Counted from the first letter of the stretch, positions 53,627-62,895 are shown. The stretch: 64,000 bases of DNA from Levilactobacillus lanxiensis (GCF_016861655.1 NZ_BOLN01000005.1:184435-248434); one strand, 5' to 3'. The notes: generated by a model not told the origin, from the sequence alone. Translations and numbers: made by a program.

Positions 53627-53716
53627 CAATTTTCCTCCTATATAATAAGCACCCGTTGCCGGCCAGTTTGCTGTCGGCCGATTCAGCTCTGATTCTCATT
53701 TTCAAAATTCATCGGT

Positions 53717-55018
53717 TTATAAATAGCTCTCATCCAACCGCGTCAGATCCGCAAAGGTCTCGCGGCGAACCACGACTTTGGCCTGGCCATTTTCAACGAA
53801 GACGACCGCGGGCCGCGGGTTGCGGTTGTAGTTGGACGCCATCGAGTAACCGTAAGCACCGGTGTCCAGCATGGCAATCAAATCGCCGGGTTCCGTGCGG
53901 GGCAGCTTGGCTTGGTCGACGAGAATGTCGCCGGACTCACAATACTTTCCGGCCAAATGGACGGTTTCCTGTTGCGGGGCGTTGAGCTTGTTGGCTACCA
54001 CCGCCTCGTATTGTGCCTGGTACAAAGCTGGTCGAATGTTATCGCCCATCCCCCCATCGACACTCAGGTAGGAGGTCAGGTTGGGAATATCCTTGCGCGA
54101 CCCGACCGTGTAGAGGTTGTAGCCGGCGGGACCCACGATGGACCGACCCGGTTCGATCCAAATCTCGGGGAGGTCTAAATTCGCTTCCGCGGAACTGGCC
54201 TTCAGGGTGGCGGCGATGTGTTGAATGAATACATCCGGGCCAATGGCTTCGTCGGCCGCCGTATAGGTAATGCCAAAGCCACCGCCGAGGTTCAAAATTT
54301 GGGGCACGAAGTCGAAATCATCGCGCCACTCGGCGGCAATGCTGACCAACTTTTGGACCAGCATTTCAAAGCCGGCGACCCCAAAAATCTGCGAGCCGAT
54401 GTGGGCGTGAATCCCAATCAGGTGCATCTGTGGCACCGCCAGGACTTCCTGCAGGGCGCGCGTGGCTTGTCCGGAGGCAACGTCGAAGCCAAATTTGCTA
54501 TCGACCTGACCGGTTTGCGTGTAACGGTGGGTATGGGCGGAGATGCCCGGTGTCAGCCGCAACATCACGTTGACGCTGGTCCCCCTGACAGCGAGGACTT
54601 CCTTAAGCAACTGAATCTCGTGGAAATTGTCCAGGATGATGACGCCAACACCGTGATCCACGGCCATGGTCAGCTCGGCCACCGACTTATTATTGCCGTG
54701 GAAGCTGAGGCGTTCGGCCGGGAAGCCGGCCTGTAACGCGGTGTACAGCTCGCCGCCGGATACGACGTCGGCGTGCAGGCCCTCTTCCTTAATGACCTGA
54801 TACATGGCCACGGTCGCGAAGGCCTTGCTGGCATAACTGATTTGATAACGAAGCCCGCTCTGGTCAAAACTTTCACGGAAGTCCTGAATCTGTTGGCGAA
54901 TGTTGCCGACATCGTAAACCACTAATGGCGTGCCGAAGTCTCGTGCGAGTTGCGTGGCATCCACCCCACCTAACAACAGATGTCCTTGTTCATTGGCTTG
55001 TAAATCACGACTAATCAT
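53717..55018 (-). CDS. lysA: Diaminopimelate decarboxylase
   Basis: A 433-residue fold-III PLP enzyme. PLP lysine in ISYASKAFATVAMYQ near residue 65, glycine-rich NLGGGFGITY, and EPGRSIVGPAGYNLY. Converts meso-DAP to lysine. First gene of the minus-strand unit, directly behind the lysine riboswitch; ATG follows AAAGGGTGG. Confidence 0.97.
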   Translation of the reverse strand: MISRDLQANEQGHLLLGGVDATQLARDFGTPLVVYDVGNIRQQIQDFRESFDQSGLRYQISYASKAFATVAMYQVIKEEGLHADVVSGGELYTALQAGFPAERLSFHGNNKSVAELTMAVDHGVGVIILDNFHEIQLLKEVLAVRGTSVNVMLRLTPGISAHTHRYTQTGQVDSKFGFDVASGQATRALQEVLAVPQMHLIGIHAHIGSQIFGVAGFEMLVQKLVSIAAEWRDDFDFVPQILNLGGGFGITYTAADEAIGPDVFIQHIAATLKASSAEANLDLPEIWIEPGRSIVGPAGYNLYTVGSRKDIPNLTSYLSVDGGMGDNIRPALYQAQYEAVVANKLNAPQQETVHLAGKYCESGDILVDQAKLPRTEPGDLIAMLDTGAYGYSMASNYNRNPRPAVVFVENGQAKVVVRRETFADLTRLDESYL

Positions 55019-55044
55019 CTCTCAACCACCCTTTCGTTACGGGA

Positions 55045-55297
55045 CAAAAAAAGGATCTCTTTGCTTACAAACAAAGAGATCCCAGAAATTTGCATTCTGC
55101 ATCGTATTCGTCGTAAGCGCCCCGTAGCAGACATTTTTGCTACGACAGTCCGGGTTTTATTCAAACCACGTCCCAGCTAATCAGCCACTGAATTGACTGA
55201 CGCTTCGGCAACCGCCCCTTTCCACAAGTTCCTAGTCCATTCAGGGACTCCCTTGCGTACTGATGTTGGTTGCAACCTCTTATTTGATGTTGGTATT
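55045..55297 (-). promoter_or_regulatory. Lysine riboswitch (L box) of the lysA operon
   Basis: The minus-strand leader has the L-box landmarks AGAGGTTGC, AGTACGC, GGGGCGGTTGCCGAAGC, GCTGGG and GGACTGTCGTA in the known order, then an antiterminator segment and an intrinsic terminator GGATCTCTTTG / CAAAGAGATCC followed by seven T (55045-55083). Lysine binding should favour termination and shut off DAP/lysine synthesis. Confidence 0.93.
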
Positions 55298-55326
55298 AGA
55301 TTAAAACAATTCTCATAATTCGTCAA
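55298..55326 (-). promoter_or_regulatory. Promoter of the lysA operon
   Basis: TTGACG, 17 bases, TAATCT on the minus strand, just ahead of the riboswitch. Confidence 0.8.
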
Positions 55327-55387
55327 GGCTTCTGACGCAAATTCACAATGTTTTCTAACTTTACAAACTGGATTCAGAAAGTTTCGC

Positions 55388-55415
55388 TTGATTTAATCCG
55401 GAAAACTGCTAAAGT
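55388..55415 (+). promoter_or_regulatory. Putative promoter of lysC-dapF
   Basis: TTGATT, 16 bases, TAAAGT, 50 bases before the lysC start. No riboswitch or T-box is seen on this arm. Confidence 0.5.
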
Positions 55416-55464
55416 TGCCATTAAAAATAAATGTGAGTTTCAAACTAACTTTGAGGTGATTTTT

Positions 55465-56832
55465 GTGAAAGTCGTTAAGTTTGGTGGTAGTTCACTGGCC
55501 ACCGGCGAACAATTTGATAAGGTCGTTAACATTATTCGAGCGGACCCGGAGCGTCAGGTCATCGTGACCTCGGCCCCCGGCAAACGGAATAAAGCGGACG
55601 TCAAAGTGACGGATCTGTTGATCCAATACGCCCAGCAGGTCCTGGCCCAACAGGACTTTTCAACCACGGTCGCCCAGATTACGAATCGCTACCAGGACAT
55701 CAGTGACCACTTTGCCTTACCGGCCACAACGCTCCAGACTATTACCCACAAACTCGGCGCTTTAGCCACCACGACCTTTGCGGACGACGACCACCTGATG
55801 GCGGATTTCAAGGCCCACGGCGAATTGCTAAATGCCATTTTGCTGGCGGCCGTGTTAAACGAACAGGCCATCCCCGCCAAATTTTTAGATCCCCGCGACG
55901 CCGGTTTCTTGGTCGATGGCGAGCCCAATAACGCGGATGTCTTGGACGAAACTTATCTTAATTTGAGCCATCTTTCACTAAGTGGGGCCCGCATCGTGTT
56001 CCCTGGCTTCTTCGGCTACAGCCCGAGTGGGGACATCTACACCTTCACCCGTGGCGGGTCCGACATCACGGGCGCCATTTTAAGCCGCGGCTTCAAGGCC
56101 GACCTCTACGAAAACTTTACGGACGTCGACGCCATCTACACCGTCGATAACCACATCGTGCCGCACCCCGCCGTCATCTCCAAGATGTCCTACCGGGAAA
56201 TGCGGGAACTCTCCTACGCCGGCTTCTCCGTCTTCCAAGACGAAGCCATTATCCCGGCCGTTCAGGGCCAGGTCCCGGTCAACGTCAAAAACACCAACAA
56301 CCCCACGGCGCCGGGCACGCTGATTGTGCCGGAACAATTTCTCTTCAATCCAGCCAATCCAATTACTGGGATTGCCTGTTCCGACCGGTTCTCTGCGCTG
56401 TATCTCCACCGTTACCTGTTGAACAAGGAAATCGGCTTCACCCTGAAGCTGCTCGAAATTTTCCAACGCTATGGGATCTCCTATGAACACATGCCATCCG
56501 GAATCGATGACCTCACAATTATTTTTGACCAGAGTAAATTGGATTCAGCGACCATCAAGGCCCTTTGTCATGACATTCGTGAAACGTTAAAACCCGATTA
56601 CTTGGAGTGGATTGACGATTACGCCATCATCATGGTCGTCGGCGAGGGAATCGCCCATACCGTTGACACCATGGGGAAGGTGATTGATTCCCTGACCCAG
56701 CACGGCATCGCCATTCAAATGATCAACCAAGGCGCCTCACGCATTTCCATCATGATTGGCACCCAGCGCAAGGATGCGGCCGCCGCGGTCCGGCACATCT
56801 ACGACACCTTTTTCGTAAAAAGTGAGGTATAA
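55465..56832 (+). CDS. lysC: Aspartate kinase
   Basis: A 455-residue monofunctional aspartokinase of the long YclM-like type. KVVKFGGSSLA at the start, FTRGGSDITGAILSRG in the catalytic region, and two C-terminal ACT domains (GIDDLTIIFDQ; INQGASRISIMIG) for feedback by an amino acid. The GTG at 55465 follows GAGGTG at 8 bases; the frame is open 39 codons upstream but that part is unlike the family and overlaps the promoter region. Confidence 0.95.
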   Translation: MKVVKFGGSSLATGEQFDKVVNIIRADPERQVIVTSAPGKRNKADVKVTDLLIQYAQQVLAQQDFSTTVAQITNRYQDISDHFALPATTLQTITHKLGALATTTFADDDHLMADFKAHGELLNAILLAAVLNEQAIPAKFLDPRDAGFLVDGEPNNADVLDETYLNLSHLSLSGARIVFPGFFGYSPSGDIYTFTRGGSDITGAILSRGFKADLYENFTDVDAIYTVDNHIVPHPAVISKMSYREMRELSYAGFSVFQDEAIIPAVQGQVPVNVKNTNNPTAPGTLIVPEQFLFNPANPITGIACSDRFSALYLHRYLLNKEIGFTLKLLEIFQRYGISYEHMPSGIDDLTIIFDQSKLDSATIKALCHDIRETLKPDYLEWIDDYAIIMVVGEGIAHTVDTMGKVIDSLTQHGIAIQMINQGASRISIMIGTQRKDAAAAVRHIYDTFFVKSEV

Positions 56833-56837
56833 AATCA

Positions 56838-57818
56838 ATGACAACTTTAATCAAGGCCCACGGGTCCGAAAATCAATTCTTCTTGCTCGACCAAACCACC
56901 CTTGCCACGCCCATAACCGATGCGGAGCTGACGCAACTGGCGATTCGCCTCTGTTCCCCCGTCACCGGCATCGACAACGGCGCGGACGGGCTCTTGGTCA
57001 TCAACGACGTCCCCGACACGGACTGTGCCGGCCAGATGCGCGTCATCAACGCCGATGGTAGCGAAGCCAAGATGTGTGGCAACGGCCTGCGAACCGTGAG
57101 CCGCTACTTGGCGGAAAAGACGGGCCAAACGGCCTTCAAGGTCGCGACATTGGAAGCCAATTTGCCAGTCCACCAGGCACCTAATTTAGCCGAAAACGTG
57201 CCGGCCTTCAGCGTTCAAATCGCACCAATTTCCTTGGCTGCGGCCGACCTACCATTCCACTATCAGGACTTAAGCACCATGGTCGATGTCGCCGTGCCAG
57301 AGTTCATCCCCGGCCAAACCTTCACGGCCATTGCCGTCCCGAACCCGCACCTGATCAGTTTCGTGGATCACATCGACGCCGCGCAACTCGGCAAGCTGGG
57401 TGAACGCCTGAACGCGAAGAACCCTTATTTCCCAGAGGGCGTCAATGTGAGCTTCGCTGAGATTCGAGGCACCAACACCCTCTTCGTCCAAACGTACGAA
57501 CGTGGCGTCGGCTTCACGAACGCCTGTGGCACGGGCATGTCTGCCACCAGTTTGGCATTCGCCCAGCTCCACCCCGACCAATTTGACGCGCAACAGGATA
57601 TCACCGTCTTCAATCCCGGCGGCCTGGTCAAGACGCACATCACGCTGGCACAGTCGGCAACAGCCAGCCAGATTCAGCTGATTGGTAACGCCACCTTCAC
57701 GGCCACCCTCACCATCGCTGAAGCTGACCTCCACCAGGCCAACTTGCAAAACGTCACGCTTACGACCACGGGTGAAGAAGCCGCCTACCAGGAATTTGTG
57801 GCGGCAGTCACGGCTTAA
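56838..57818 (+). CDS. dapF: Diaminopimelate epimerase
   Basis: A 326-residue DapF making meso-DAP for peptidoglycan and lysine. The two catalytic cysteines are in KMCGNGLRTVSRYL near residue 79 and GVGFTNACGTGMSA near 230. Five bases after lysC, cotranscribed. Confidence 0.95.
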   Translation: MTTLIKAHGSENQFFLLDQTTLATPITDAELTQLAIRLCSPVTGIDNGADGLLVINDVPDTDCAGQMRVINADGSEAKMCGNGLRTVSRYLAEKTGQTAFKVATLEANLPVHQAPNLAENVPAFSVQIAPISLAAADLPFHYQDLSTMVDVAVPEFIPGQTFTAIAVPNPHLISFVDHIDAAQLGKLGERLNAKNPYFPEGVNVSFAEIRGTNTLFVQTYERGVGFTNACGTGMSATSLAFAQLHPDQFDAQQDITVFNPGGLVKTHITLAQSATASQIQLIGNATFTATLTIAEADLHQANLQNVTLTTTGEEAAYQEFVAAVTA

Positions 57819-57838
57819 CTTAAATTTTTTTAGACAAA

Positions 57839-57877
57839 AACACCCAACCTTACAATCTGGAGGTTGGGTGTTTTTTC
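57839..57877 (+). terminator. Terminator after dapF
   Basis: AACACCCAACCT pairs with AGGTTGGGTGTT, then TTTTCC. Confidence 0.9.
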
Positions 57878-57883
57878 CGCAAA

Positions 57884-57918
57884 TAAAAAGACGAAACACC
57901 GTTAACCAGTGTCTCGCC
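57884..57918 (-). terminator. Terminator after mecA
   Basis: GGCGAGACAC pairs with GTGTTTCGTC, followed by TTTTTATTT on the minus strand. Confidence 0.8.
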
Positions 57919-57923
57919 TAATT

Positions 57924-58652
57924 TTAATCAGTTAAAAAGTGAAAACGAGTCAGCTCCAAAGCAGAGTTGTCCATGATCAATTGACCATGTTCCGCCAAGA
58001 CATCAGGAGCGACCTTGGTCCGATCCGCGTACTCGTACGCCACGGCCAATTCGTCCTTGATGGACTCTGGTGAGGTCTCATTCGTGAAGAAGACCAGTTC
58101 CAAATAGAAGTCACCACTGTACCGGTAAAGGTTCGTGGCCGCATTTTCTAAATGCAGCACCCGTGCCAAGCTAATCATATCTTCAAAGGAATGTAGCTTA
58201 ACCACGCGGGTCGCCGTTGGTTGACCTTTGTCGCTTAAGTAATCCTCAATATCATTGGAGTCATTGGCAGTCGCAGACTTAAACCCAGAGAAGAAATCCT
58301 TCTGGTCGTCCGTTGCTGACAGGTGTTCTTTAATTTGATCCGATACTTGATCGGGGTGAGCACTATCGACACTCGCGTCGCCTTGATTATCATCAATGGT
58401 CGCGTCATCTTCGTCCACATTCTTACTTATAAACAACTCCAGACCATTACGGTTCGGTAGTACCTGGAAGGTTACCGCTTCGTTGTCTTGAAATTGGTGA
58501 TCAACGTCGACCTCTTCCAAAATGCTGTAAAAGAAGCCTTCGATTTGCTTGTGATTGCCGAGCAGATCCAGGACAGTGATTCCTCGTTCACTGAGATCAT
58601 CATTGCCGATAACTACTCGAATCGTGTTCTCATTGATTCGTTCCGATTCCAT
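57924..58652 (-). CDS. mecA: Adaptor protein MecA
   Basis: A 242-residue MecA, which delivers substrates to the ClpCP protease. The N-terminal domain (MESERINENTIRVVIGNDDL) and C-terminal ClpC-binding domain (FEDMISLARVLHLENAATNLYRY region) are clear with an acidic linker between. ATG 58652 follows AAAGGGG. Its neighbour spx encodes another ClpXP-linked stress regulator. Confidence 0.95.
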   Translation of the reverse strand: MESERINENTIRVVIGNDDLSERGITVLDLLGNHKQIEGFFYSILEEVDVDHQFQDNEAVTFQVLPNRNGLELFISKNVDEDDATIDDNQGDASVDSAHPDQVSDQIKEHLSATDDQKDFFSGFKSATANDSNDIEDYLSDKGQPTATRVVKLHSFEDMISLARVLHLENAATNLYRYSGDFYLELVFFTNETSPESIKDELAVAYEYADRTKVAPDVLAEHGQLIMDNSALELTRFHFLTD

Positions 58653-58791
58653 GAATAACACCCCTTTCTCGTGGGTTTGGGTATTGTCCTTGATTCTAAT
58701 TCTAGTCATTTTTGCCGGCTTGTAAAGTCATCATACCAAAAAACCGGACTGCAAGTAACATTTTCTCACAAATCCGGTCAGATGCAACTAA

Positions 58792-59205
58792 TTAAGCTTC
58801 ATTTATGCCATTTACTAGTCGTTGGGCCCGCTCGAGCTCAAGTGCGCGCACTTGTCTTGGCAGAAACCGGCGAATTTCTTCTTCGTTGAAACCAACCTGC
58901 AGACGTTTCTCATCGACCATGATTGGTCGCCGCAGAATGCCGGGATGGGTTTGAATCAATTGGTAGAGCTCACGTAAGGGTAAATCGTCGAGATCGACGG
59001 TCAATTCCTGGTAAACCCGCGAGCGTTTGGACACAATTTCTTCGGTCCCATCTTCGGTCAACCGCAAGATTGATTTAATCTGCGCAATCGTCAAGGGCTC
59101 GGAGAAGATATTCTGTTCGCGGTACGCGATACCGTGTTCTTCGAACCAAAGACGGGCTTTGCGGCAAGAGGTACAACTGGGTGAGGTGTAGAGCGTAACT
59201 GTCAT
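58792..59205 (-). CDS. spx: Transcriptional regulator Spx
   Basis: A 137-residue ArsC-fold Spx that binds the RNA polymerase alpha CTD and responds to thiol stress through its CxxC pair, here CTSC in [17 protein letters not shown] (residues 5-21). [20 protein letters not shown] matches the family's RPI region. AAGGAGG precedes ATG. Confidence 0.94.
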   Translation of the reverse strand: MTVTLYTSPSCTSCRKARLWFEEHGIAYREQNIFSEPLTIAQIKSILRLTEDGTEEIVSKRSRVYQELTVDLDDLPLRELYQLIQTHPGILRRPIMVDEKRLQVGFNEEEIRRFLPRQVRALELERAQRLVNGINEA

Positions 59206-59248
59206 AATCTTTTCCTCCTTAACGGTCTATAAAAGTTTTAATAGCTTC

Positions 59249-59254
59249 ATTATA
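59249..59254 (-). promoter_or_regulatory. -10 box of spx
   Basis: CTGTATAATG on the minus strand: consensus TATAAT with a TG just before it; -35 weak. The rest of 59255-59406 is AT-rich and shows no gene. Confidence 0.65.
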
Positions 59255-59406
59255 CAGACTTTTACAGAAAAGGAAAGACCTTTTTGAAAATAACTTTATT
59301 AACAATTTTATACTATTCGTCTACTAATTGGCTAATAGATGTTCTAATACCACAGTTATGATGATTAATCAGTTGAGGACCATTTATTTTTATCGAATAA
59401 AAAGCA

Positions 59407-60147
59407 TTAGATTTTATAAATAAAGCCAGCCGAGACCACGCTAACTTTGGTGGTATTCCCCGCCGCGGTCTGTGCTTCGGCTACCAGTTGCTGAAGGTCC
59501 CCCGTCTGTGGTAGATGGGTCAGCAAGAGCCGTTTAACTGCCGCCTGCCGTGCCAAATCTCCCGCTTGAGTCGACGTCAGATGCCAGGCCGTTCCCTGAT
59601 GGTCGGCGAAGAAATTCGTATCGGCCAGTAAGACATCTACGCCGGTTGCCCACTCAGCTAACCCATCAAAGGCTGCCGTATCAGACGTGAAGGCCAACGT
59701 TGCTCCCGTAGCCGTCTCCGTGATGCGGGGAGCGTATGCCGGTACTGGATGATGCGTTGGTAAGAAATCAATCGTAAACGGCCCCAAATGCAGCGTGTCG
59801 GCTGGATTATAGGCCTGACCAACCGTGGCGTTAGGCCAGGTAAGACTACCAAAGTTCAACGGATCCGCCGTGTGCCCATAAATTGGCAGGACGGGTTCGG
59901 CCCGCGGCCCCTGTTTCAACTGCCAGAGGTACTGTAACACACCCACATCAGCCGTATGGTCATGATGGTAATGGGTCAATAACACGGCGTTCAGCTGTAA
60001 GGGGTCCAAGACTTTTTCCAAGGCAATCAATGCCCCACTCCCACAATCCAATAGCAAATTAAAGTCGCCGCTGGTCAGTAAATAACTGCTAGTGCCCACG
60101 CCGTTGTGGGGATACCCACCGTAACACCCTAAAACTGTTAATTTCAT
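59407..60147 (-). CDS. Metallo-beta-lactamase-fold hydrolase (YhfI type)
   Basis: A 246-residue MBL-fold protein with metal motif LLTHYHHDHTADV (HxHxDH) near residue 58, LLLDCGSGALIALE and a final LLLTHLPQTGD histidine. Resembles the cyclic-phosphodiesterase/RNase Z-like branch of single-domain MBL proteins; substrate unknown. Confidence 0.88.
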   Translation of the reverse strand: MKLTVLGCYGGYPHNGVGTSSYLLTSGDFNLLLDCGSGALIALEKVLDPLQLNAVLLTHYHHDHTADVGVLQYLWQLKQGPRAEPVLPIYGHTADPLNFGSLTWPNATVGQAYNPADTLHLGPFTIDFLPTHHPVPAYAPRITETATGATLAFTSDTAAFDGLAEWATGVDVLLADTNFFADHQGTAWHLTSTQAGDLARQAAVKRLLLTHLPQTGDLQQLVAEAQTAAGNTTKVSVVSAGFIYKI

Positions 60148-60199
60148 CCAATCATCCTCTCATGCGAATTACCACGTTGCGTCAACGCTTCTTAGCTCT

Positions 60200-60228
60200 A
60201 GTTTAGCGCGCTGACCGCAGAGTGTAAA
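60200..60228 (-). promoter_or_regulatory. Promoter of the MBL-fold gene
   Basis: TTTACA, 17 bases, TAAACT on the minus strand. Confidence 0.7.
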
Positions 60229-60254
60229 CGTTTCGCTTTTGTTCAGAAGAACCT

Positions 60255-60260
60255 TATAAT
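60255..60260 (+). promoter_or_regulatory. -10 box of the ABM-domain gene
   Basis: TATAAT, 31 bases before the start codon; -35 weak. Confidence 0.6.
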
Positions 60261-60291
60261 AAAGGTAACAAACCAGTCAGGAGGGATGAGC

Positions 60292-60789
60292 ATGCTTCAT
60301 CAATTATCAGCAACTTTTGGGAGTCGGGATATGTTAGATGGTATCATTGCGCAAAATCCAGACCGTCAGTTGGTTTTAATGGCTGATTCCGGTGGCGACG
60401 AGGGCTTACAGTTAGTCGACGTCTCCGGCCAGCCTAGTGTGTTTAAGAGCAATCTGGACTATCAGGTCCAGCTCCATCAAGGAAGTCAGCAGTGGCAAGG
60501 GTTCTTTAATTTTAACTACTTCACCCTGGACCCGGACGCTGCTAAGGTTTTCAACGCCAAGGCCAATCGTTTTGCTGGCAATGGTCTACCTAGTGGCATG
60601 ACGGCGTTCTACGTGTTGACGAAGCAGAAGAGTGCCAACGAATACGTCCTATTGACCATGTGGGACGACAGTCAGGCCTATTCTCTCTGGCGCCATTCAC
60701 CGGCCTTCGCGCCCTTTGACGTATACAGTACCAGCGCAAACCATTTCCATGCTGCCTCATATCAACAAGTGAAGCCAGAAAAGGATTAG
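60292..60789 (+). CDS. Antibiotic biosynthesis monooxygenase (ABM) domain protein
   Basis: A 165-residue protein whose C-terminal two-thirds resemble the dimeric ferredoxin-like ABM/HmoA fold (FFNFNYFTLDPDAAKVFNAK, then MTAFYVLTKQ and EYVLLTMWDDSQAYSLWRHS). Such proteins include haem-degrading and small oxygenases; no catalytic role can be shown here. ATG 60292 is 7 bases after GGAGG; the ATG at 60286 is too close to the SD. Confidence 0.8.
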   Translation: MLHQLSATFGSRDMLDGIIAQNPDRQLVLMADSGGDEGLQLVDVSGQPSVFKSNLDYQVQLHQGSQQWQGFFNFNYFTLDPDAAKVFNAKANRFAGNGLPSGMTAFYVLTKQKSANEYVLLTMWDDSQAYSLWRHSPAFAPFDVYSTSANHFHAASYQQVKPEKD

Positions 60790-60818
60790 CATTAACCATT
60801 ATCAGAAATTAACAACCT

Positions 60819-60866
60819 AACGCACCGTGGGCCAATTAACGTAGCCTGACGGTGCGTTATTTTTGC
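60819..60866 (+). terminator. Terminator after the ABM-domain gene
   Basis: AACGCACCGT pairs perfectly with ACGGTGCGTT, followed by ATTTTTG. Its 3' arm overlaps the -35 of the next promoter. Confidence 0.85.
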
Positions 60867-60874
60867 GTTACAAT
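60846..60874 (+). promoter_or_regulatory. Promoter of the DUF2075 gene, overlapping a terminator
   Basis: CTGACG, 17 bases, TACAAT. Transcription would start near 60881, so the TTG at 60863 that opens the frame cannot be the start codon. Confidence 0.6.
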
Positions 60875-60907
60875 GGGAGTATTCTGTTCAAGAAAGACGG
60901 CGATCAT

Positions 60908-62119
60908 GTGACCCTCTCAGTATCTAACGCGGCGACGGACAAGATTTCGCCGTTGCTTCCCCTCACCACCGAACAAGCCCAACTGGTTGAGCGGGTGTTC
61001 ACCTTCACCACAACTCACGTAACCGGCAATGGCCCGGCTATTTTCACCATCTATGGCGATGCCGGAACGGGAAAAAGTGTCGTCTTGGCGCACCTCTTCG
61101 CAGCCATTCAAACAGCTGCTCGGACCGATGCCACGAGTCCACTGGCCGACACTGAAAATTACTTTCTAGTGAATCATCCGGAAATCCTCAAAGTTTACCG
61201 AGAAATTGCCGGACAGCAACCGCACCTGTTCAAAAAAGACTTTCAGCGGCCAACTACCCTAATCAATCAGATTAATCAGGGGAAGAAGCACGCGGACGTC
61301 CTAGTCATCGACGAGGCCCACCTCCTGCTCTCACAGGCGGACCACTACAATAATTTTTACGGCGACAATCAGTTAACCGCCCTAATGGCAACCGCCAAGG
61401 TCATCATTTTAGTCTTTGATGAAACTCAGGTCTTGCGATTAAAGAGTTTCTGGACGGAACACCGCCTAGAACACCTGCTGGCCCCATTCGCCCATGAGAC
61501 GACACGTCTAACGCATCAATTTCGTATGCAGGCAAACGACGCACTGATTTCGTGGATCAACGACTTCACCCACCAACAGTTACGTCCCTTACCTGCCTCT
61601 GCCGGTCAACATTACGATTTACGTACCTTTACGGACGCAGAACAGATGCGTCAAGCCATTGTCCAGCGAAACCAGGCAGTCGGGCTCTCACGCATTGTCT
61701 CGACGTCTGGCTACCCGTCGACCCTGGATGGTGGCAAACATTATATCACGGAGGGTAAGTTCCACCTCCCCTGGGACCAGTACAACTATACCAGTACGCC
61801 CTGGGCGGAGCTGCCGCAGACTATCGATGAAGTGGGTTCCATCTATACCTGTCAGGGATTTGATTTGAACTACGTGGGCGTGATTCTCGGCCCACCAGTT
61901 AAACTGGACGACCACCATCGCCTGATCATCGACCTGAATCAGTATACGGACGTGGAAGCCTTCAAACGCCGCACAGATTTGACGGACCCCCACGAACTCA
62001 CACTGATCAAGCAGCAGTTAGTCCTTAACTCAATCAACGTCTTAATGAAGCGTGGCGTGCAAGGCCTCTACATCTACGCCCATGACCCACGCCTACGGGA
62101 CTACCTCGCTAACGCCTAA
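60908..62119 (+). CDS. DUF2075 domain P-loop NTPase (helicase-like)
   Basis: About 403 residues, a superfamily 1-like ATPase of the DUF2075 type. Walker A YGDAGTGKSVVLAHL near residue 56, Walker B VLVIDEAHLLLS near 134, LTHQFRMQ (motif IV-like, QFR) near 203 and the C-terminal IYTCQGFDLNYVGVILG segment. Cellular role unknown. The GTG at 60908 is chosen because the promoter lies over the upstream TTG; the SD is weak. Base composition is like its neighbours. Confidence 0.85.
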   Translation: MTLSVSNAATDKISPLLPLTTEQAQLVERVFTFTTTHVTGNGPAIFTIYGDAGTGKSVVLAHLFAAIQTAARTDATSPLADTENYFLVNHPEILKVYREIAGQQPHLFKKDFQRPTTLINQINQGKKHADVLVIDEAHLLLSQADHYNNFYGDNQLTALMATAKVIILVFDETQVLRLKSFWTEHRLEHLLAPFAHETTRLTHQFRMQANDALISWINDFTHQQLRPLPASAGQHYDLRTFTDAEQMRQAIVQRNQAVGLSRIVSTSGYPSTLDGGKHYITEGKFHLPWDQYNYTSTPWAELPQTIDEVGSIYTCQGFDLNYVGVILGPPVKLDDHHRLIIDLNQYTDVEAFKRRTDLTDPHELTLIKQQLVLNSINVLMKRGVQGLYIYAHDPRLRDYLANA

Positions 62120-62130
62120 TACGCACAAAG

Positions 62131-62181
62131 GGACTCACCAGCATGCAGGTAAATTGCCTACAGCGCTAGTGAGTCCATTTT
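62131..62181 (+). terminator. Terminator after the DUF2075 gene
   Basis: GGACTCAC pairs with GTGAGTCC with further inner pairing, then ATTTTC. Confidence 0.75.
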
Positions 62182-62212
62182 CAGTTAATGCGTCAAATAG
62201 ATCTCTAGATAT

Positions 62213-62242
62213 CAAAAAAGCCTTCCCCAACAAGGAAGACTT
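62213..62242 (-). terminator. Terminator of the rrn-tRNA transcript
   Basis: AAGTCTTCC pairs with GGAAGGCTT, followed by TTTTTGA on the minus strand, right after the last tRNA. Confidence 0.9.
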
Positions 62243-62249
62243 TAACTGA

Positions 62250-62323
62250 CGGTCCGTACGAGACTCGAACTCGTGATCTCCTCCGTGACAGGGAGGCGTC
62301 CTAACCAACTAGACCAACGAACC
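62250..62323 (-). tRNA. tRNA-Asp (GTC), copy 2
   Basis: Cloverleaf with acceptor GGTTCGT/ACGGACC and anticodon loop CTGTCAC. CCA is not encoded. Identical to the copy at 62896-62969. Confidence 0.97.
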
Positions 62324-62328
62324 AACAA

Positions 62329-62402
<74 letters not shown>

Positions 62403-62422
62403 ATAATATTAAATTGTGACAA

Positions 62423-62495
62423 TGACCCGTACGGGATTCGAACCCATGTTACCGCCGTGAAAGGGCGGTGTCTTAAACCACTTGACCAACGGGTC
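62423..62495 (-). tRNA. tRNA-Glu (TTC)
   Basis: Acceptor GACCCGT/ACGGGTC, anticodon loop CTTTCAC, CCGCC/GGCGG anticodon stem. Confidence 0.96.
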
Positions 62496-62504
62496 ATAAC
62501 TAAA

Positions 62505-62592
62505 CGGAGAAGGAGAGATTCGAACTCTCGCGCCGCTTCCGCGACCTATACCCTTAGCAGGGGCACCTCTTCAGCCACTTGAGTACTTCTCC
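62505..62592 (-). tRNA. tRNA-Ser (GCT)
   Basis: Acceptor GGAGAAG/CTTCTCC with G73, anticodon loop CTGCTAA and a long variable arm typical of Ser. Confidence 0.96.
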
Positions 62593-62596
62593 ATAA

Positions 62597-62671
<75 letters not shown>

Positions 62672-62677
62672 ATATAA

Positions 62678-62748
62678 AGCGGGTAACGAGAATCGAACTC
62701 GCGACAACAGCTTGGAAGGCTGTGGTTTTACCACTAAACTATACCCGC
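62678..62748 (-). tRNA. tRNA-Gly (TCC)
   Basis: Acceptor GCGGGTA/TACCCGC with T73, anticodon loop CTTCCAA. Confidence 0.96.
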
Positions 62749-62769
62749 AATATGGTGAGATATAATCAA

Positions 62770-62842
62770 TGGCGCGGGACGGAATCGAACCGCCGACACA
62801 TGGAGCTTCAATCCATTGCTCTACCGACTGAGCTACCGAGCC
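62770..62842 (-). tRNA. tRNA-Phe (GAA)
   Basis: Anticodon loop TTGAAGC; acceptor GGCTCGG/CCGCGCC has one T-C mismatch at position 4-69. Confidence 0.95.
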
Positions 62843-62895
62843 ATTAAACCATTTAGAAATTATGGATACCGCATTCGGGCGACCAAACACGGTAA

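Noticed and set aside
56080..56490. A 136-codon open frame antisense to lysC
   Set aside because: Shadow frame of a high-GC gene with clear catalytic motifs on the other strand.
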